DNA of 64,000 bases, taken from assembly GCF_040760075.1 (NCBI RefSeq), contig NZ_CP142884.1:5290637-5354636 (forward strand), read 5' to 3'. The number at the start of each line of letters is the position of its first letter. Positions within the stretch are counted from its first letter, which is position 1. The notes under the pieces are model-generated. The model was not told the origin of the DNA and did no database searches. It was given only the letters and a program-made list of their open reading frames with translations. The position numbers and the translations under genes were made by a program. The stretch comes from Sphingobacterium sp. R2 (lineage in GTDB: Bacteria > Bacteroidota > Bacteroidia > Sphingobacteriales > Sphingobacteriaceae). Below are positions 51,356 to 59,903 of the stretch, in pieces.

Positions 51356-52220
51356 TTTTTAGCGCAACAAAATAGACATCCTCCAATTGACCTTGGGCAT
51401 TCACAAATGACTCGTCCGGACGCTCATCACTGTGCACCCTAATGTTGAGCGTATTGTCCTGATTGTAATTGGTCGAAATGACATTAAACTTTTGAGTATA
51501 CTCGTCCAATTGATCTCTACTGATGATACGTACCCAGATCTTTCCCTCCAATTGGTCGATCGATTCTTTCGGAGTACCTCTCAAAAGGATCTTACCACCA
51601 TTTAGAATAGCTAACTCATGACATAATTCGCGTACATCATCGACAATATGGGTAGAAAATATAACCGTATGATCTGTACCTATTTCCCGTAGGACATTTA
51701 AAAAACGATGTCTTTCCGCTGGGTCAAGTCCCGCGGTTGGCTCATCTACGATAATCAATTTTGGATCATTCAGCAACAACTGTGCAATACCAAAACGTTG
51801 TTTCATACCCCCCGAATAACCGCTTACACTTTTATTGCGGACTTCCCAAAGATTAGTCACTTCAAGGACGCGATTGATAATAGCATTGCGGTCCGCCTTG
51901 GATTTGATTCCTTTGAGTTTAGCAAAGTATTGCAGCAGATCAGAAGCCGAGAGGTTGGGATAAACACCGAATTCCTGGGGCAGGTAACCCAAAACTTTCC
52001 TCAAATCCAGCTGATTTTTCAACACATCAATATCGCCAAAAGTAATACGGCCACTGTCGGGTTTCTGAAGTGTAGCGATCGTCCGCATTAAAGAAGACTT
52101 ACCCGCACCATTTGGGCCCAGCAAACCAAACATTCCAGGTCTGATTTCCAAGTCTACATGGTCTAACGCTTTGACCCCATTCGAATAGGTCTTACTAAGA
52201 GTTTCTATGGATAAATTCAT
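51336..52220 (-). CDS. ABC transporter ATP-binding protein
   Basis: A 294-residue nucleotide-binding subunit of the drug/exporter type. Walker A GPNGAGKSS (near 36-44), signature SGGMKQR (preceded by VSGY), and Walker B LIIVDEPTAGLDP are complete. The remainder is a C-terminal regulatory extension (about 220-294). It powers the fused permease encoded next, with which it overlaps. Two such subunits would be needed if the permease carries both membrane halves, as its length indicates. Confidence 0.93.
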   Translation of the reverse strand: MNLSIETLSKTYSNGVKALDHVDLEIRPGMFGLLGPNGAGKSSLMRTIATLQKPDSGRITFGDIDVLKNQLDLRKVLGYLPQEFGVYPNLSASDLLQYFAKLKGIKSKADRNAIINRVLEVTNLWEVRNKSVSGYSGGMKQRFGIAQLLLNDPKLIIVDEPTAGLDPAERHRFLNVLREIGTDHTVIFSTHIVDDVRELCHELAILNGGKILLRGTPKESIDQLEGKIWVRIISRDQLDEYTQKFNVISTNYNQDNTLNIRVHSDERPDESFVNAQGQLEDVYFVALKNDQRHV

Positions 52221-52349
52221 GATTAATTTTAACTGTTAATAGTAGGTTAGTATACCAAAACAATGATATGTTACATGAATATAGTAAAAGTTAAAAAGAA
52301 AAGAAAATGGAAGACAAAAATACCCACACCCATCCTGCCTGAAAACAAT

Positions 52350-52374
52350 TGAGCCACTCCCGGGGAGTGGCTCA
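52350..52374 (-). terminator. Terminator after the DUF885 gene
   Basis: TGAGCCACTCCC / GGGAGTGGCTCA, a perfect 12-base inverted repeat around one base, followed on the reverse strand by ATTGTTTTC. Confidence 0.7.
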
Positions 52375-52391
52375 GTTAATGGTCGCGATGG

Positions 52392-54146
52392 CTATTTTAG
52401 CATCATCTCCCGGATATACTTCACTGGCGAATTTCCAAAACTCAGGAAAGTCTCATGGAACTTTTTCAAATTAAACTGTTTACCTTCTTTTTGCTTAACA
52501 GCCTCCCGAAGTTCATAAATTTCTTTATACCCAGTATAATAAGAGGTCAGCTGAACACTGCTTACCGACACTCTTTTCCATTTACCGGCTGCTTCGGCCT
52601 GCTGTTGAAAGGCTTCATCCACCAATAGCTGCATGGCGTCTATCTCGCTCATATTTTTCACATGTACACTGTAGTCCAATATGGCATTGCAAACAGCACG
52701 TAGATGCCATTTATACCACATCAACCACATTTCGGGCGCATTGTCACCGTAACCGTTTTCCAACATCATGTGCTCGGTATACACTGCCCAACCTTCAATC
52801 ATAGCACCATTTCCTAAAATACTCTTGATGAGACTTGGCGATTGGTTGGCATAAACCAATTGGGTATAATGCCCCGGAATAGCTTCGTGGATATTAAGTA
52901 TCTGCAGGATGTAATGGTTATACTCTCTCAGATAACTCTCCTGAGCCTCTTTCGTCCAGCCACTTAGACTACCGACATTATAATAGGTGTTACCTCCTTT
53001 ATCATATGGTCCCGGCGCACTGATCGATGCGCCCGCGACACCAGCCATATAAGCAGGCTCTTTGCGCACCACGAGCGGTTTACTCTCGTCGATATATAGT
53101 AAATCTTTCTGTTTGACAAAAGCGACCAATTTAGGTATCTGCGCTTCGATAGCCGACTGAAAGTCTTCTGCTTTGACATGATTTACCGAAAGGGTATCGA
53201 TCATTTTTCGGATGACAGCCAAACTATCTGAAGGCACAGCTGATTTCCCAAAATACTTTGGCCAAAGTTCCTTGCTGATTTTATACATTTCACCATGCAA
53301 ATAGGTTTTCCGTGCAAGCGCAGCCTGATAAACCTGTTCAGCAGTGGATCCAGACTGTATATCAAAATCGAATTTTTTGTCGTAAAGCGCTTTCCCCAAT
53401 CTAAAACTCCGTGGCGACGGATTAGGCGTTACTTTTAAAAACTGTACATACCCGTTTATCGCCGCAACAGCTTCCTGGCATGCCTTCCCAATGGCTTCTT
53501 TTTCCGCAATTGATAGCTCTGATTTTTTCAATGAATCCAGTAAGTCTTTTTCAAAAACGGATAATCCGCCCAAATTCTGTTGAATGGCCAAATCGGTCAA
53601 TACCTGAGCTGGATTTTTAAGCTGTTTCTTTGCAGCCTCATAATAGGCCGGAATTTTTATTAAACGCTGTTGAATGGCTTTAAGCCGCGTCGATAACGGT
53701 GCATAACGCTCTGCGAGCATAAAAGCGATGGTCCCGCCAACGTTGTAAGACGACGGGTTCCATTCATAGGCACGCTCTTGCTCTATCGACCAAATATTTG
53801 ATTCAAGATAATTTTTAATCAAATGATAATCTGTCTGTTGCGATAAATCCAAAGAACTCAAATCAAAGCTTTTCAGGCTGTCCAACTGGTTCTTTGAAAA
53901 TTCCAGCCGTCGCTTTCTGGCATTCGCATCTGGTATGGTTAATAGAGAATCATACTGATGAAAACCAACTTGGGTAGCCCATTCTGGATTTTCTTTCCAA
54001 AGCTGCAGAATAAAACGGTCTTCATACGATTTAAACTTTTCATTGGTAGCGGTATCAGCAACAGTTTGACTGTTATGAGCTCCTGATCCACAGGAAGCCA
54101 TCAGCCCGAGTCCAGCGATAGCAAGGATATATATTTTAAGTTTCAT
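52392..54146 (-). CDS. DUF885-family lipoprotein (probable zinc peptidase)
   Basis: A 584-residue protein from the ATG at 54146 (MKLKIYILAIAGLG), whose lipobox LMASC sits near residue 19. The longer frame up to 54248 overlaps the neighbouring gene and is not needed. The DUF885 core is seen in HEAIPGHYTQLVYANQ (metal motif HExxxGH) and EGWAVYTEHMMLE. The rest is alpha-helical. Members are thought to be membrane-attached metallopeptidases but have no settled substrate. The gene closes a run of three lipid- or membrane-linked proteins transcribed in the same direction. Confidence 0.88.
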   Translation of the reverse strand: MKLKIYILAIAGLGLMASCGSGAHNSQTVADTATNEKFKSYEDRFILQLWKENPEWATQVGFHQYDSLLTIPDANARKRRLEFSKNQLDSLKSFDLSSLDLSQQTDYHLIKNYLESNIWSIEQERAYEWNPSSYNVGGTIAFMLAERYAPLSTRLKAIQQRLIKIPAYYEAAKKQLKNPAQVLTDLAIQQNLGGLSVFEKDLLDSLKKSELSIAEKEAIGKACQEAVAAINGYVQFLKVTPNPSPRSFRLGKALYDKKFDFDIQSGSTAEQVYQAALARKTYLHGEMYKISKELWPKYFGKSAVPSDSLAVIRKMIDTLSVNHVKAEDFQSAIEAQIPKLVAFVKQKDLLYIDESKPLVVRKEPAYMAGVAGASISAPGPYDKGGNTYYNVGSLSGWTKEAQESYLREYNHYILQILNIHEAIPGHYTQLVYANQSPSLIKSILGNGAMIEGWAVYTEHMMLENGYGDNAPEMWLMWYKWHLRAVCNAILDYSVHVKNMSEIDAMQLLVDEAFQQQAEAAGKWKRVSVSSVQLTSYYTGYKEIYELREAVKQKEGKQFNLKKFHETFLSFGNSPVKYIREMMLK

Positions 54147-54186
54147 TGGCGTAATTTGCCTAAAATTAACAAAAAAAAACGAGCCA

Positions 54187-54708
54187 TTACTTTTGCTTGT
54201 TCCAATAAGATAAAAACAGTTGATGCAATTCTGAAGGCTCCAGATCAATGGTAGACGCCGAATACATGATATTTAATTCCTGAGCAGATTCCTGGTAGGC
54301 CATCTTCCATAGTAGTGATGGTAGTCTATCTTTATACTTCCCTGAATTTTTTAGGGTAACAATGATCATGGTATCCCCACCCACTTTCTCTAAATCAATA
54401 GACTTTACATCTTGCCAATTCCCTTGACCAAAAGCTTTTGCCAATGGCGTAGTTTTTCCGAAAAAATATTTTTCACTAAGAACAATCTGGGCTGAATTAT
54501 CCCGAAGACTCAGCAAGTTTACAATCAACAAGATGAGAAGTACCAACAATACTCCTGCAGAAAAGATCGTGGGCTTAGCTTTAAAAACTCCATCAAACAA
54601 ACCAGTACTATAAAGTAATATGATGAAGAGTAGCAAACAAAATACTGCTGAAATTAGCAGCATTTGCGTTGTTTTTCGCTTATTTCTGTAAAGATGAGTT
54701 TCCTTCAT
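54187..54708 (-). CDS. Two-helix membrane protein with PH-like soluble part
   Basis: A 173-residue protein. Basic N-terminus, two membrane helices (about 17-37 and 48-68), then a soluble domain (about 75-173) whose pattern IVLSEKYFFG and NWQDVKSIDLEKVGGDTMIIVTLKNSGKY resembles the PH-like domain of STM3941-type bacterial proteins. Function unknown. It begins three bases after the preceding lipoprotein gene and is followed by the DUF885 gene, suggesting one transcript. Family link is from pattern only. Confidence 0.65.
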   Translation of the reverse strand: MKETHLYRNKRKTTQMLLISAVFCLLLFIILLYSTGLFDGVFKAKPTIFSAGVLLVLLILLIVNLLSLRDNSAQIVLSEKYFFGKTTPLAKAFGQGNWQDVKSIDLEKVGGDTMIIVTLKNSGKYKDRLPSLLWKMAYQESAQELNIMYSASTIDLEPSELHQLFLSYWNKQK

Positions 54709-54711
54709 GAG

Positions 54712-55245
54712 TTAGTTACCCCAATTCACGTTTAGGTTGTGCTTTTCTGCGTAAGCTTTACCTAAGGTATATACATTGTCAAAAGCACTATTGATCTCGG
54801 GCATATCATTCTTTTCAATCTTTTGAAGTAAAGCCTGCTTTTCATCAGCCGACCCCTTGCGATCGCATAACTTTGCATAGGCCATATATTCATTTTTATA
54901 TACGGGCAGGACTTTCTCGAATAACGCAATAGACTGCTCTTTCAATGTTTTCGCTTCCGCCTCGGAAACATTCAGCTCCTTAATATCCTTTAAGGCCTTT
55001 TCGACAACCTGAATCTTGATCTCAACGGATTTTTGAGCTTCATCGCCCACTTTCTTACTGGAAGGCATGTCCGCAAATTCCACAGTCTCCTGTTCAAGAT
55101 GCTTGCCGTAGCGCTCAGGTGCAAAATCCGCAATAAGATTGGTATTTAAAACAACTTTTCCGAAAAACTTATCCGGACTGGTGGATTGACAAGCCGTAAA
55201 AAACGAGCTCGACAACATAAGAATAATAACTAGTAACTGCTTCAT
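54712..55245 (-). CDS. Putative lipoprotein of unknown function
   Basis: A 177-residue protein with a lipoprotein signal (MLSSSFFTAC, cysteine near 19). The mature part is helical and charged, with repeated Glu/Lys-rich stretches (VEIKIQVVEKALKDIKELNVSEAEAKTLKEQ), which suggests a helical bundle. No domain is recognised. It is first of three closely spaced reverse-strand genes with the PH-like protein and DUF885 lipoprotein. Confidence 0.65.
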   Translation of the reverse strand: MKQLLVIILMLSSSFFTACQSTSPDKFFGKVVLNTNLIADFAPERYGKHLEQETVEFADMPSSKKVGDEAQKSVEIKIQVVEKALKDIKELNVSEAEAKTLKEQSIALFEKVLPVYKNEYMAYAKLCDRKGSADEKQALLQKIEKNDMPEINSAFDNVYTLGKAYAEKHNLNVNWGN

Positions 55246-55378
55246 ATATACATATTGTTTGTTCCCAAAATAATTAATAATTATGAAACAGACAAAATAT
55301 GAAGTCCTCTGACTGTCGCATACACTTTCAACCAGTTGCCCTTATCAATGATAAAGGAAGAGATATGAACGATAAGTA

Positions 55379-55409
55379 TTGTACAAAATGTTAATTTTTA
55401 ATACCTTAG
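55379..55409 (+). promoter_or_regulatory. Probable promoter of the 272-residue hypothetical gene
   Basis: -33 TTG (55379-55381), 20 bases, then TACCTTAG (55402-55409), 7 of 8 to TAnnTTTG. A perfect 13-base palindrome TTATCA-A-TGATAA lies upstream at 55342-55354 and might be an operator. Confidence 0.45.
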
Positions 55410-55442
55410 TAATTAACATACAAGAGATTAAAAAAAGTCATT

Positions 55443-56261
55443 ATGGGCTATGATATTAGTTACCACCCCATCTCAGAAAAACAAATAGAAACGTGGTATT
55501 TTGATTTACTCCAAAATCCCGAAAAGCTTGAGGAAATATCCACATTTCATCAGCTCGAAGACTTCTATAAAACCAAGTACCAAGACACTTTAAATGCGGG
55601 CCGTGAAACCGGGAAAAATGATTATTTTGACAAGACCCACGGTTTTTTTATAGCGGTGGTACAAGGTTTTTTCGAAAAGTACTTTTATGTTCGCGGCGGA
55701 GCTTTGTCCTTCTCCCAAAATGAACATTTGTCTGTCTATTACAAAAGGTGGGAAGAATTTATACAACCACAATTCCTAACCAATACGATCGAAAATAGGC
55801 TTGTTGAAAACTATTGCTCGGGTGTCTTTATTCCAGCAGAGAAAACCGCTCAATTATGGATAGACTATCATCATAACCCAGCCATCAGGGCTGAATTAGA
55901 TACACTTTTTTCAGAGGACCGGATTTCAATTTTTCTCGATGCATTACAATATGCCAAGGAGCGAAATATCGGCCTTTTGGAAGCAACCGAAGTCGTAGAG
56001 CCGCAACCTTTTGACCTGAATGAATCGAAAAGTTACTCCAACCTGTTTAACTGTGACAAAGCAGGTCTACTCTTATATCAGGCTGCAGCTTTAAAACAGA
56101 TTCAGGATATAGCACAACGCAGCAGACTTCCTGAAAATGAGGCTTTGCCAAATGTCAAGACTGATACGATACATGTGCAGCCGGAGAAGCCTGAAACGGC
56201 CGAAAACTTTGCAAACACTAAAAAAAGAAATTTTTGGAACAGGTTATTTGGAAAAGATTAA
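55443..56261 (+). CDS. Hypothetical protein, 272 residues
   Basis: A soluble protein starting MGYDISYHPISEKQI, without signal peptide or membrane helix. It is rich in aromatic and acidic residues (FEKYFYVRGGALSFSQNEHLSVYYKRWEEF) and ends in a Gln/Pro/Thr-rich linker and basic tail (KKRNFWNRLFGKD). Proteins beginning this way occur in Bacteroidota as cytoplasmic proteins of unknown role, sometimes among secretion-system genes. No such genes are seen here. I cannot assign a function. Confidence 0.65.
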   Translation: MGYDISYHPISEKQIETWYFDLLQNPEKLEEISTFHQLEDFYKTKYQDTLNAGRETGKNDYFDKTHGFFIAVVQGFFEKYFYVRGGALSFSQNEHLSVYYKRWEEFIQPQFLTNTIENRLVENYCSGVFIPAEKTAQLWIDYHHNPAIRAELDTLFSEDRISIFLDALQYAKERNIGLLEATEVVEPQPFDLNESKSYSNLFNCDKAGLLLYQAAALKQIQDIAQRSRLPENEALPNVKTDTIHVQPEKPETAENFANTKKRNFWNRLFGKD

Positions 56262-56401
56262 ACGAGCTATTATTCGCTCGATAATAACACTGTTTTCAAC
56301 ACTTGTGATGATTTCTGGCATATACGTCTATAACGTCGAATCTGAATCCAGCACACTGATTTGACTATATTCTTCTTCGCATTATAACTGCTCATTCTAT
56401 T

Positions 56402-57490
56402 ATGATTTTAATTCTTCTTTTCATTATAATCACGCTTTTCGGAATTTTATATCTGCTGCGCGCGCGCGTAAAAAAACAACAGCGGGATGTATCCTTTATT
56501 GAATATACCGTTGTCACTGCTTACCTTTTAGCGCTGCTGCTTGCGGGGATTGGTTTTGTATTCCATTCGAGCCAATATAACCAACCCGTGGACCCCGTGG
56601 ATGGAGACTGCTATATTCCCTTCGGCGGCAAACACATCTTATCGCTGTTTATCTATTTCGTTGCATTCAATATTTCAGCAGTTACCATCTGGATAAAAGG
56701 GCGAAAAATTCCACCCATACCTCTCGTTATGATGCTGGTGATGTTATTGATAGGCAGCGTAATGAGTGTATTTGTACTTATTCAGGTCAGTCACCACGAT
56801 ACATCCACACTGGATATGTATGTTGGCAATGAAGGAACTTTATACTTTATTTTTACACCAATTTGCAGCTTAATTATCGGTGTCGGATTAATCCGTAGAG
56901 TCATCATAGAAGAAAAGGGTTACGCCATGAACAGAACTTATACCAATCCCACCCTCAACAAGATCAATACCTTACTTTCTTCCAAGCTGAATTATCACTT
57001 ATGGGCTATTATATTACTTGTTCCGGTCTTTTTGATACTGACCATCATCCTCATCTTATTGGGGCAGGATCACGATTCAATGGCGAAAGTATTCACGGAG
57101 ACAACTACTTGGGCATTTTCACAAAAAATGCATCCTCACGTTTTGGATCATAAAGGACATTATTTATGCACAGTCGCCGCGAAAGGTAATCCTGCCCTTG
57201 TAAAACCGTTGAGATTAGGCAAAAGGCACGGCAATACCATTGTCGTCAATAGACAGCTTCAGATTGCCAATGCGTTTGAAGAAATTTTGAGTGATCTATC
57301 ACCTTCGATGCACCGGTTTGTGCGGTATTGCTATGATAAATATGGTTTCAACATTTCCATCAAAATCAATTCAACCGGTGCATCAAATATGACTTATATT
57401 TTAATGAAACCCTTAGAATATCTATTTCTATTTTTCTTATATATGCTTTATATCGAACCCGAGAAGAAAATTGCCAAACAATACCACTAA
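56402..57490 (+). CDS. Multi-pass membrane protein, DUF6688-like
   Basis: A 362-residue protein with about six membrane helices in the first 235 residues, followed by a soluble part and a last hydrophobic segment (PLEYLFLFFLYMLYI). The segment TETTTWAFSQKMHPHV, GHYLCTVAAKGNPALVKPLRLGKRHG and VVNRQLQIANAFEEIL matches my recollection of the DUF6688 family, of unknown function. The conserved cysteine and histidines of that stretch may form an active or metal site. It lies 140 bases after the hypothetical gene in the same direction; a shared role is possible but not shown. Confidence 0.7.
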   Translation: MILILLFIIITLFGILYLLRARVKKQQRDVSFIEYTVVTAYLLALLLAGIGFVFHSSQYNQPVDPVDGDCYIPFGGKHILSLFIYFVAFNISAVTIWIKGRKIPPIPLVMMLVMLLIGSVMSVFVLIQVSHHDTSTLDMYVGNEGTLYFIFTPICSLIIGVGLIRRVIIEEKGYAMNRTYTNPTLNKINTLLSSKLNYHLWAIILLVPVFLILTIILILLGQDHDSMAKVFTETTTWAFSQKMHPHVLDHKGHYLCTVAAKGNPALVKPLRLGKRHGNTIVVNRQLQIANAFEEILSDLSPSMHRFVRYCYDKYGFNISIKINSTGASNMTYILMKPLEYLFLFFLYMLYIEPEKKIAKQYH

Positions 57491-57558
57491 TATCTTCGCG
57501 CCCCGATCTGTTATTTACGGAAATGACCTATAATCGAAAACAAATGTGGGAGTAAGCT

Positions 57559-58278
57559 TTAGTCATTTTTAAATATCGGTCTTAGTAACTGATATTGTAG
57601 GCCCAATCGGAATACATTTAGTCGTGCCGCACCAGGGTCGCTACCCAGCATCTGTCCAGTATAATCCTTCAATCCCCATGAATAGCCGGCAAACACGGTA
57701 TAGCGGTCATAATTTACGTTAAATTGTAAACGTGGCCGCAGATCCATATCAATTACTTTACCTCTGTCACGATCAAATTTTGTTTTATTTCCCTGTTTAT
57801 CCTCAATACTACCTTTTTCCTTGATGCTCAATACTTTGGCGATATCCATCCCCAGCTGAATATCCATCGTCATGGGTTCAAAAAAGACGCGATAGCCGAC
57901 AAACGGATTAAAATTGATAAACTGTTGATTAAGTTGGGTTTGACCACGGCTTCCATTCATAAATTCACTTCCCTCCAAATCAATCTTTGTCTGCAATCTT
58001 TCGTAGGCGCCTTCTAGACCTAATATCAGATTGTTGGCAAAAATATAACGGTAGTCTAATGCTCCACCTATGTTTATTCCATATTTTTTTCCATAGGGAT
58101 TACTGGTATAAAAGTCCTGCTGCGTGGATCCAATCAACGTGCTCTTGGCCGCACTCCCTGCACCCGTAAAGTTGGATACCCCAGAAGTCACACCCACTCG
58201 AAGTTCGTGCGTTTGCGAGAAGGCCATAAAATGAATTACACCAGCAAAAAGCCCGACAAGTAAAAATCTCTTCATCAT
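57559..58278 (-). CDS. Outer-membrane beta-barrel protein
   Basis: A 239-residue exported protein. The signal peptide ends at FSQ near residue 22. The mature part shows alternating strands (HELRVGVTSGVSNF, NLILGLEGAYERLQ, FNPFVGYRVFFEPM, LNVFRLGLQYQLLRPIF), the pattern of small porin-like or OmpA-like barrels of eight to ten strands. The ligand is unknown. Its start is 235 bases from the divergent receiver-like gene. A weak -7 element TACTTTTA lies at 58335-58328 on its strand. Confidence 0.8.
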   Translation of the reverse strand: MMKRFLLVGLFAGVIHFMAFSQTHELRVGVTSGVSNFTGAGSAAKSTLIGSTQQDFYTSNPYGKKYGINIGGALDYRYIFANNLILGLEGAYERLQTKIDLEGSEFMNGSRGQTQLNQQFINFNPFVGYRVFFEPMTMDIQLGMDIAKVLSIKEKGSIEDKQGNKTKFDRDRGKVIDMDLRPRLQFNVNYDRYTVFAGYSWGLKDYTGQMLGSDPGAARLNVFRLGLQYQLLRPIFKND

Positions 58279-58463
58279 AAACTAAATAATAATTAAAATC
58301 GCTAAAAGATTATCTATATCCGATCACTAAAAGTAAGAAAATTTATGTGATTGTACTTATTTCAGCCTTTTCTTTTTCTGTTGACATATGGCATATCGAT
58401 CTAAATCGCTCAGGGGCGTTCCTTTTATGATGAAAGCGTGTGGAGAGCATGTCGCTGCATTTA

Positions 58464-58477
58464 TTAAACTACATCAA
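58464..58477. promoter_or_regulatory. Crp/Fnr-like box upstream of the receiver-like gene
   Basis: TTAAACTACATCAA resembles the Fnr form TTGATnnnnATCAA. It is embedded in TTATTAAACTACATCAATGG. Its centre lies 29.5 bases before the first base of the -7 element at 58500, matching a class II activator position near -41.5. Confidence 0.6.
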
Positions 58478-58499
58478 TGGAAATGAATCGGTCCATGTT

Positions 58500-58507
58500 T
58501 ACTTTTG
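58500..58507 (+). promoter_or_regulatory. -7 element of the receiver-like gene
   Basis: TACTTTTG, a perfect TAnnTTTG match, only six bases before the ATG at 58514, so the messenger has almost no leader. Confidence 0.65.
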
Positions 58508-58513
58508 TTCATT

Positions 58514-58828
58514 ATGAAGAACTTAACATTTCTCTTATTTGGCAAAAATGAAGAAATTTTGCTTACGCTAAAAAGAATCATTGAGAGCACCCCTACGTGG
58601 AAAGCAACATTTCTGCAAGAGTTAGATAGTTGTAAAAAGCATCTGATTGATGATGCTGTAGATGTATTATTGTTAAGCTCGGGGCTCTCGCTGCAGGAAG
58701 AACAAGAAATAACGGATTATCTTTCGCAACTCCCTTATTCCATTGGCCTGATTACCCATTATGGTGGCGGGAGCGGGATTTTAAAAAATGAAATTTATAC
58801 ATTATTTCCAGACTTACTACCAGGCTAA
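58514..58828 (+). CDS. Small receiver-like protein lacking the phosphoacceptor
   Basis: A 104-residue protein from the ATG at 58514 (MKNLTFLLFGKNEEI); an upstream in-frame ATG at 58505 lies inside the -7 element and cannot be used. The alternating strand/helix order (FLLFGKNEEILLTLKRII, VDVLLLSSGLSLQEEQEI, SIGLITHYGG) resembles a response-regulator receiver, but the position of the usual phosphoacceptor aspartate (VLLLSS) holds serine. A degenerate receiver acting as a protein-interaction unit is one idea. I do not recognise a family. It shares a regulatory site with the pirin gene downstream. Confidence 0.6.
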   Translation: MKNLTFLLFGKNEEILLTLKRIIESTPTWKATFLQELDSCKKHLIDDAVDVLLLSSGLSLQEEQEITDYLSQLPYSIGLITHYGGGSGILKNEIYTLFPDLLPG

Positions 58829-58890
58829 TGCAGCCAAGAGCAGCGTAATATCCGAACGATATGACTGTAAACCGCTAAAATGCTTCTTTA

Positions 58891-58904
58891 TTGAACTAGA
58901 TCAA
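58891..58904. promoter_or_regulatory. Crp/Fnr-like box upstream of the pirin gene
   Basis: TTGAACTAGATCAA has perfect TTGA-N6-TCAA dyad ends. It is embedded in TTATTGAACTAGATCAATGG, which differs by two bases from the block upstream of the receiver-like gene. The centre is again 29.5 bases before the -7 element at 58927. Confidence 0.65.
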
Positions 58905-58926
58905 TGGTGATCGGATACTAAAAGGC

Positions 58927-58934
58927 TAGTTTTG
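58927..58934 (+). promoter_or_regulatory. -7 element of the pirin gene
   Basis: TAGTTTTG, a perfect TAnnTTTG match, 13 bases before the first ATG. Confidence 0.65.
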
Positions 58935-58947
58935 GATACTAAATAAA

Positions 58948-59832
58948 ATGATCATGAACAAACAGAACTTTATAAAAAAGGGACTTTTGGGTTCCGGAAT
59001 ATTTGCATCAACAGTGTCTTCAGCTGATATCTTGAAGAATGATATTGACGAGATAGAACCGCTTGAAACGCCGGATGCCGAAGCTGTAAATTATCATTCA
59101 GACAAATTGGAAAACCATAGTGTCCTCCACAAAGCGGCGACACGCGGTCATGCAAATCATGGTTGGTTAGATAGCAATCATACGTTTAGCTTCGCCAATT
59201 ATCACAACCCCGAACGTATGCACTTTGGTGTGTTACGTGTACTAAATGATGATATGGTGGCTGCGGGAAGAGGTTTCGGTAAACATCCCCACGATAATAT
59301 GGAAATCATCAGTATCCCTTTGGAAGGTGATTTGCAACATGAAGACAGCATGGGTAACAAAGCCATTATCCGGAAGGGAGATATTCAGGTCATGAGCGCC
59401 GGAACGGGCATCATACACAGTGAATATAATAAAAATACCGATCAGGTAGTCAAGTTTCTTCAAATTTGGGTGTACCCTAATCAACGGAATGTGAGCCCCC
59501 GATACGATCAAATTACATTGGATATAACACAAAGACAGAATAAATTCCAGCAAATTCTTTCTCCAAATCCAGAAGACGAGGGTGTATGGATCCATCAGGA
59601 TGCCTGGTTTTCCATGGGGCATTTTGACCAGGACGTTCAAGTAAAATACAACGTCAAACAGGTGGGTAATGGTGTCTATATTTTTGTGATAAAAGGCAGT
59701 GTTATCGTCGAAGGGCAGTCATTAGAAACCAGAGATGGCTTTGGAATCTGGGATGTATCAGAAATCAACATGAAAGCAACCTCGGCCGATACCGAAATCC
59801 TATTGATGGATATCAGTATGGTATTGGATTAA
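58948..59832 (+). CDS. Pirin-family bicupin with a leader-like N-terminus
   Basis: A 294-residue protein. A leader-like N-terminus (MNKQNFIKKGLLGSGIFAS) is followed from about residue 65 by the pirin core: FSFANYHNPERMHFGVLRVLND, the metal ligands of GFGKHPHDNMEI (two His) and HSEYN (His, Glu), and a second cupin ending WDVSEINMKA. Pirins bind iron and may act as redox-dependent regulators or quercetinase-like dioxygenases. The leader looks like a degenerate Tat signal (FIKKG after K-Q instead of R-R), unusual for this mostly cytoplasmic family. ATG at 58948 or 58954. It is controlled by a Crp/Fnr-like box. Confidence 0.88.
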   Translation: MIMNKQNFIKKGLLGSGIFASTVSSADILKNDIDEIEPLETPDAEAVNYHSDKLENHSVLHKAATRGHANHGWLDSNHTFSFANYHNPERMHFGVLRVLNDDMVAAGRGFGKHPHDNMEIISIPLEGDLQHEDSMGNKAIIRKGDIQVMSAGTGIIHSEYNKNTDQVVKFLQIWVYPNQRNVSPRYDQITLDITQRQNKFQQILSPNPEDEGVWIHQDAWFSMGHFDQDVQVKYNVKQVGNGVYIFVIKGSVIVEGQSLETRDGFGIWDVSEINMKATSADTEILLMDISMVLD

Positions 59833-59856
59833 CGCAGGGAGCTAATAGCAATGAAC

Positions 59857-59887
59857 GAAACTGGGAGCTTGATAGGCTCTCAGTTTC
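59857..59887. terminator. Terminator between pirin and GH31 genes
   Basis: GAAACTGGGAGC / GCTCTCAGTTTC (one wobble pair) with a 7-base loop. It serves the two convergent genes. Confidence 0.7.
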
Positions 59888-59903
59888 ATTCACCTGTTTG
59901 CTT

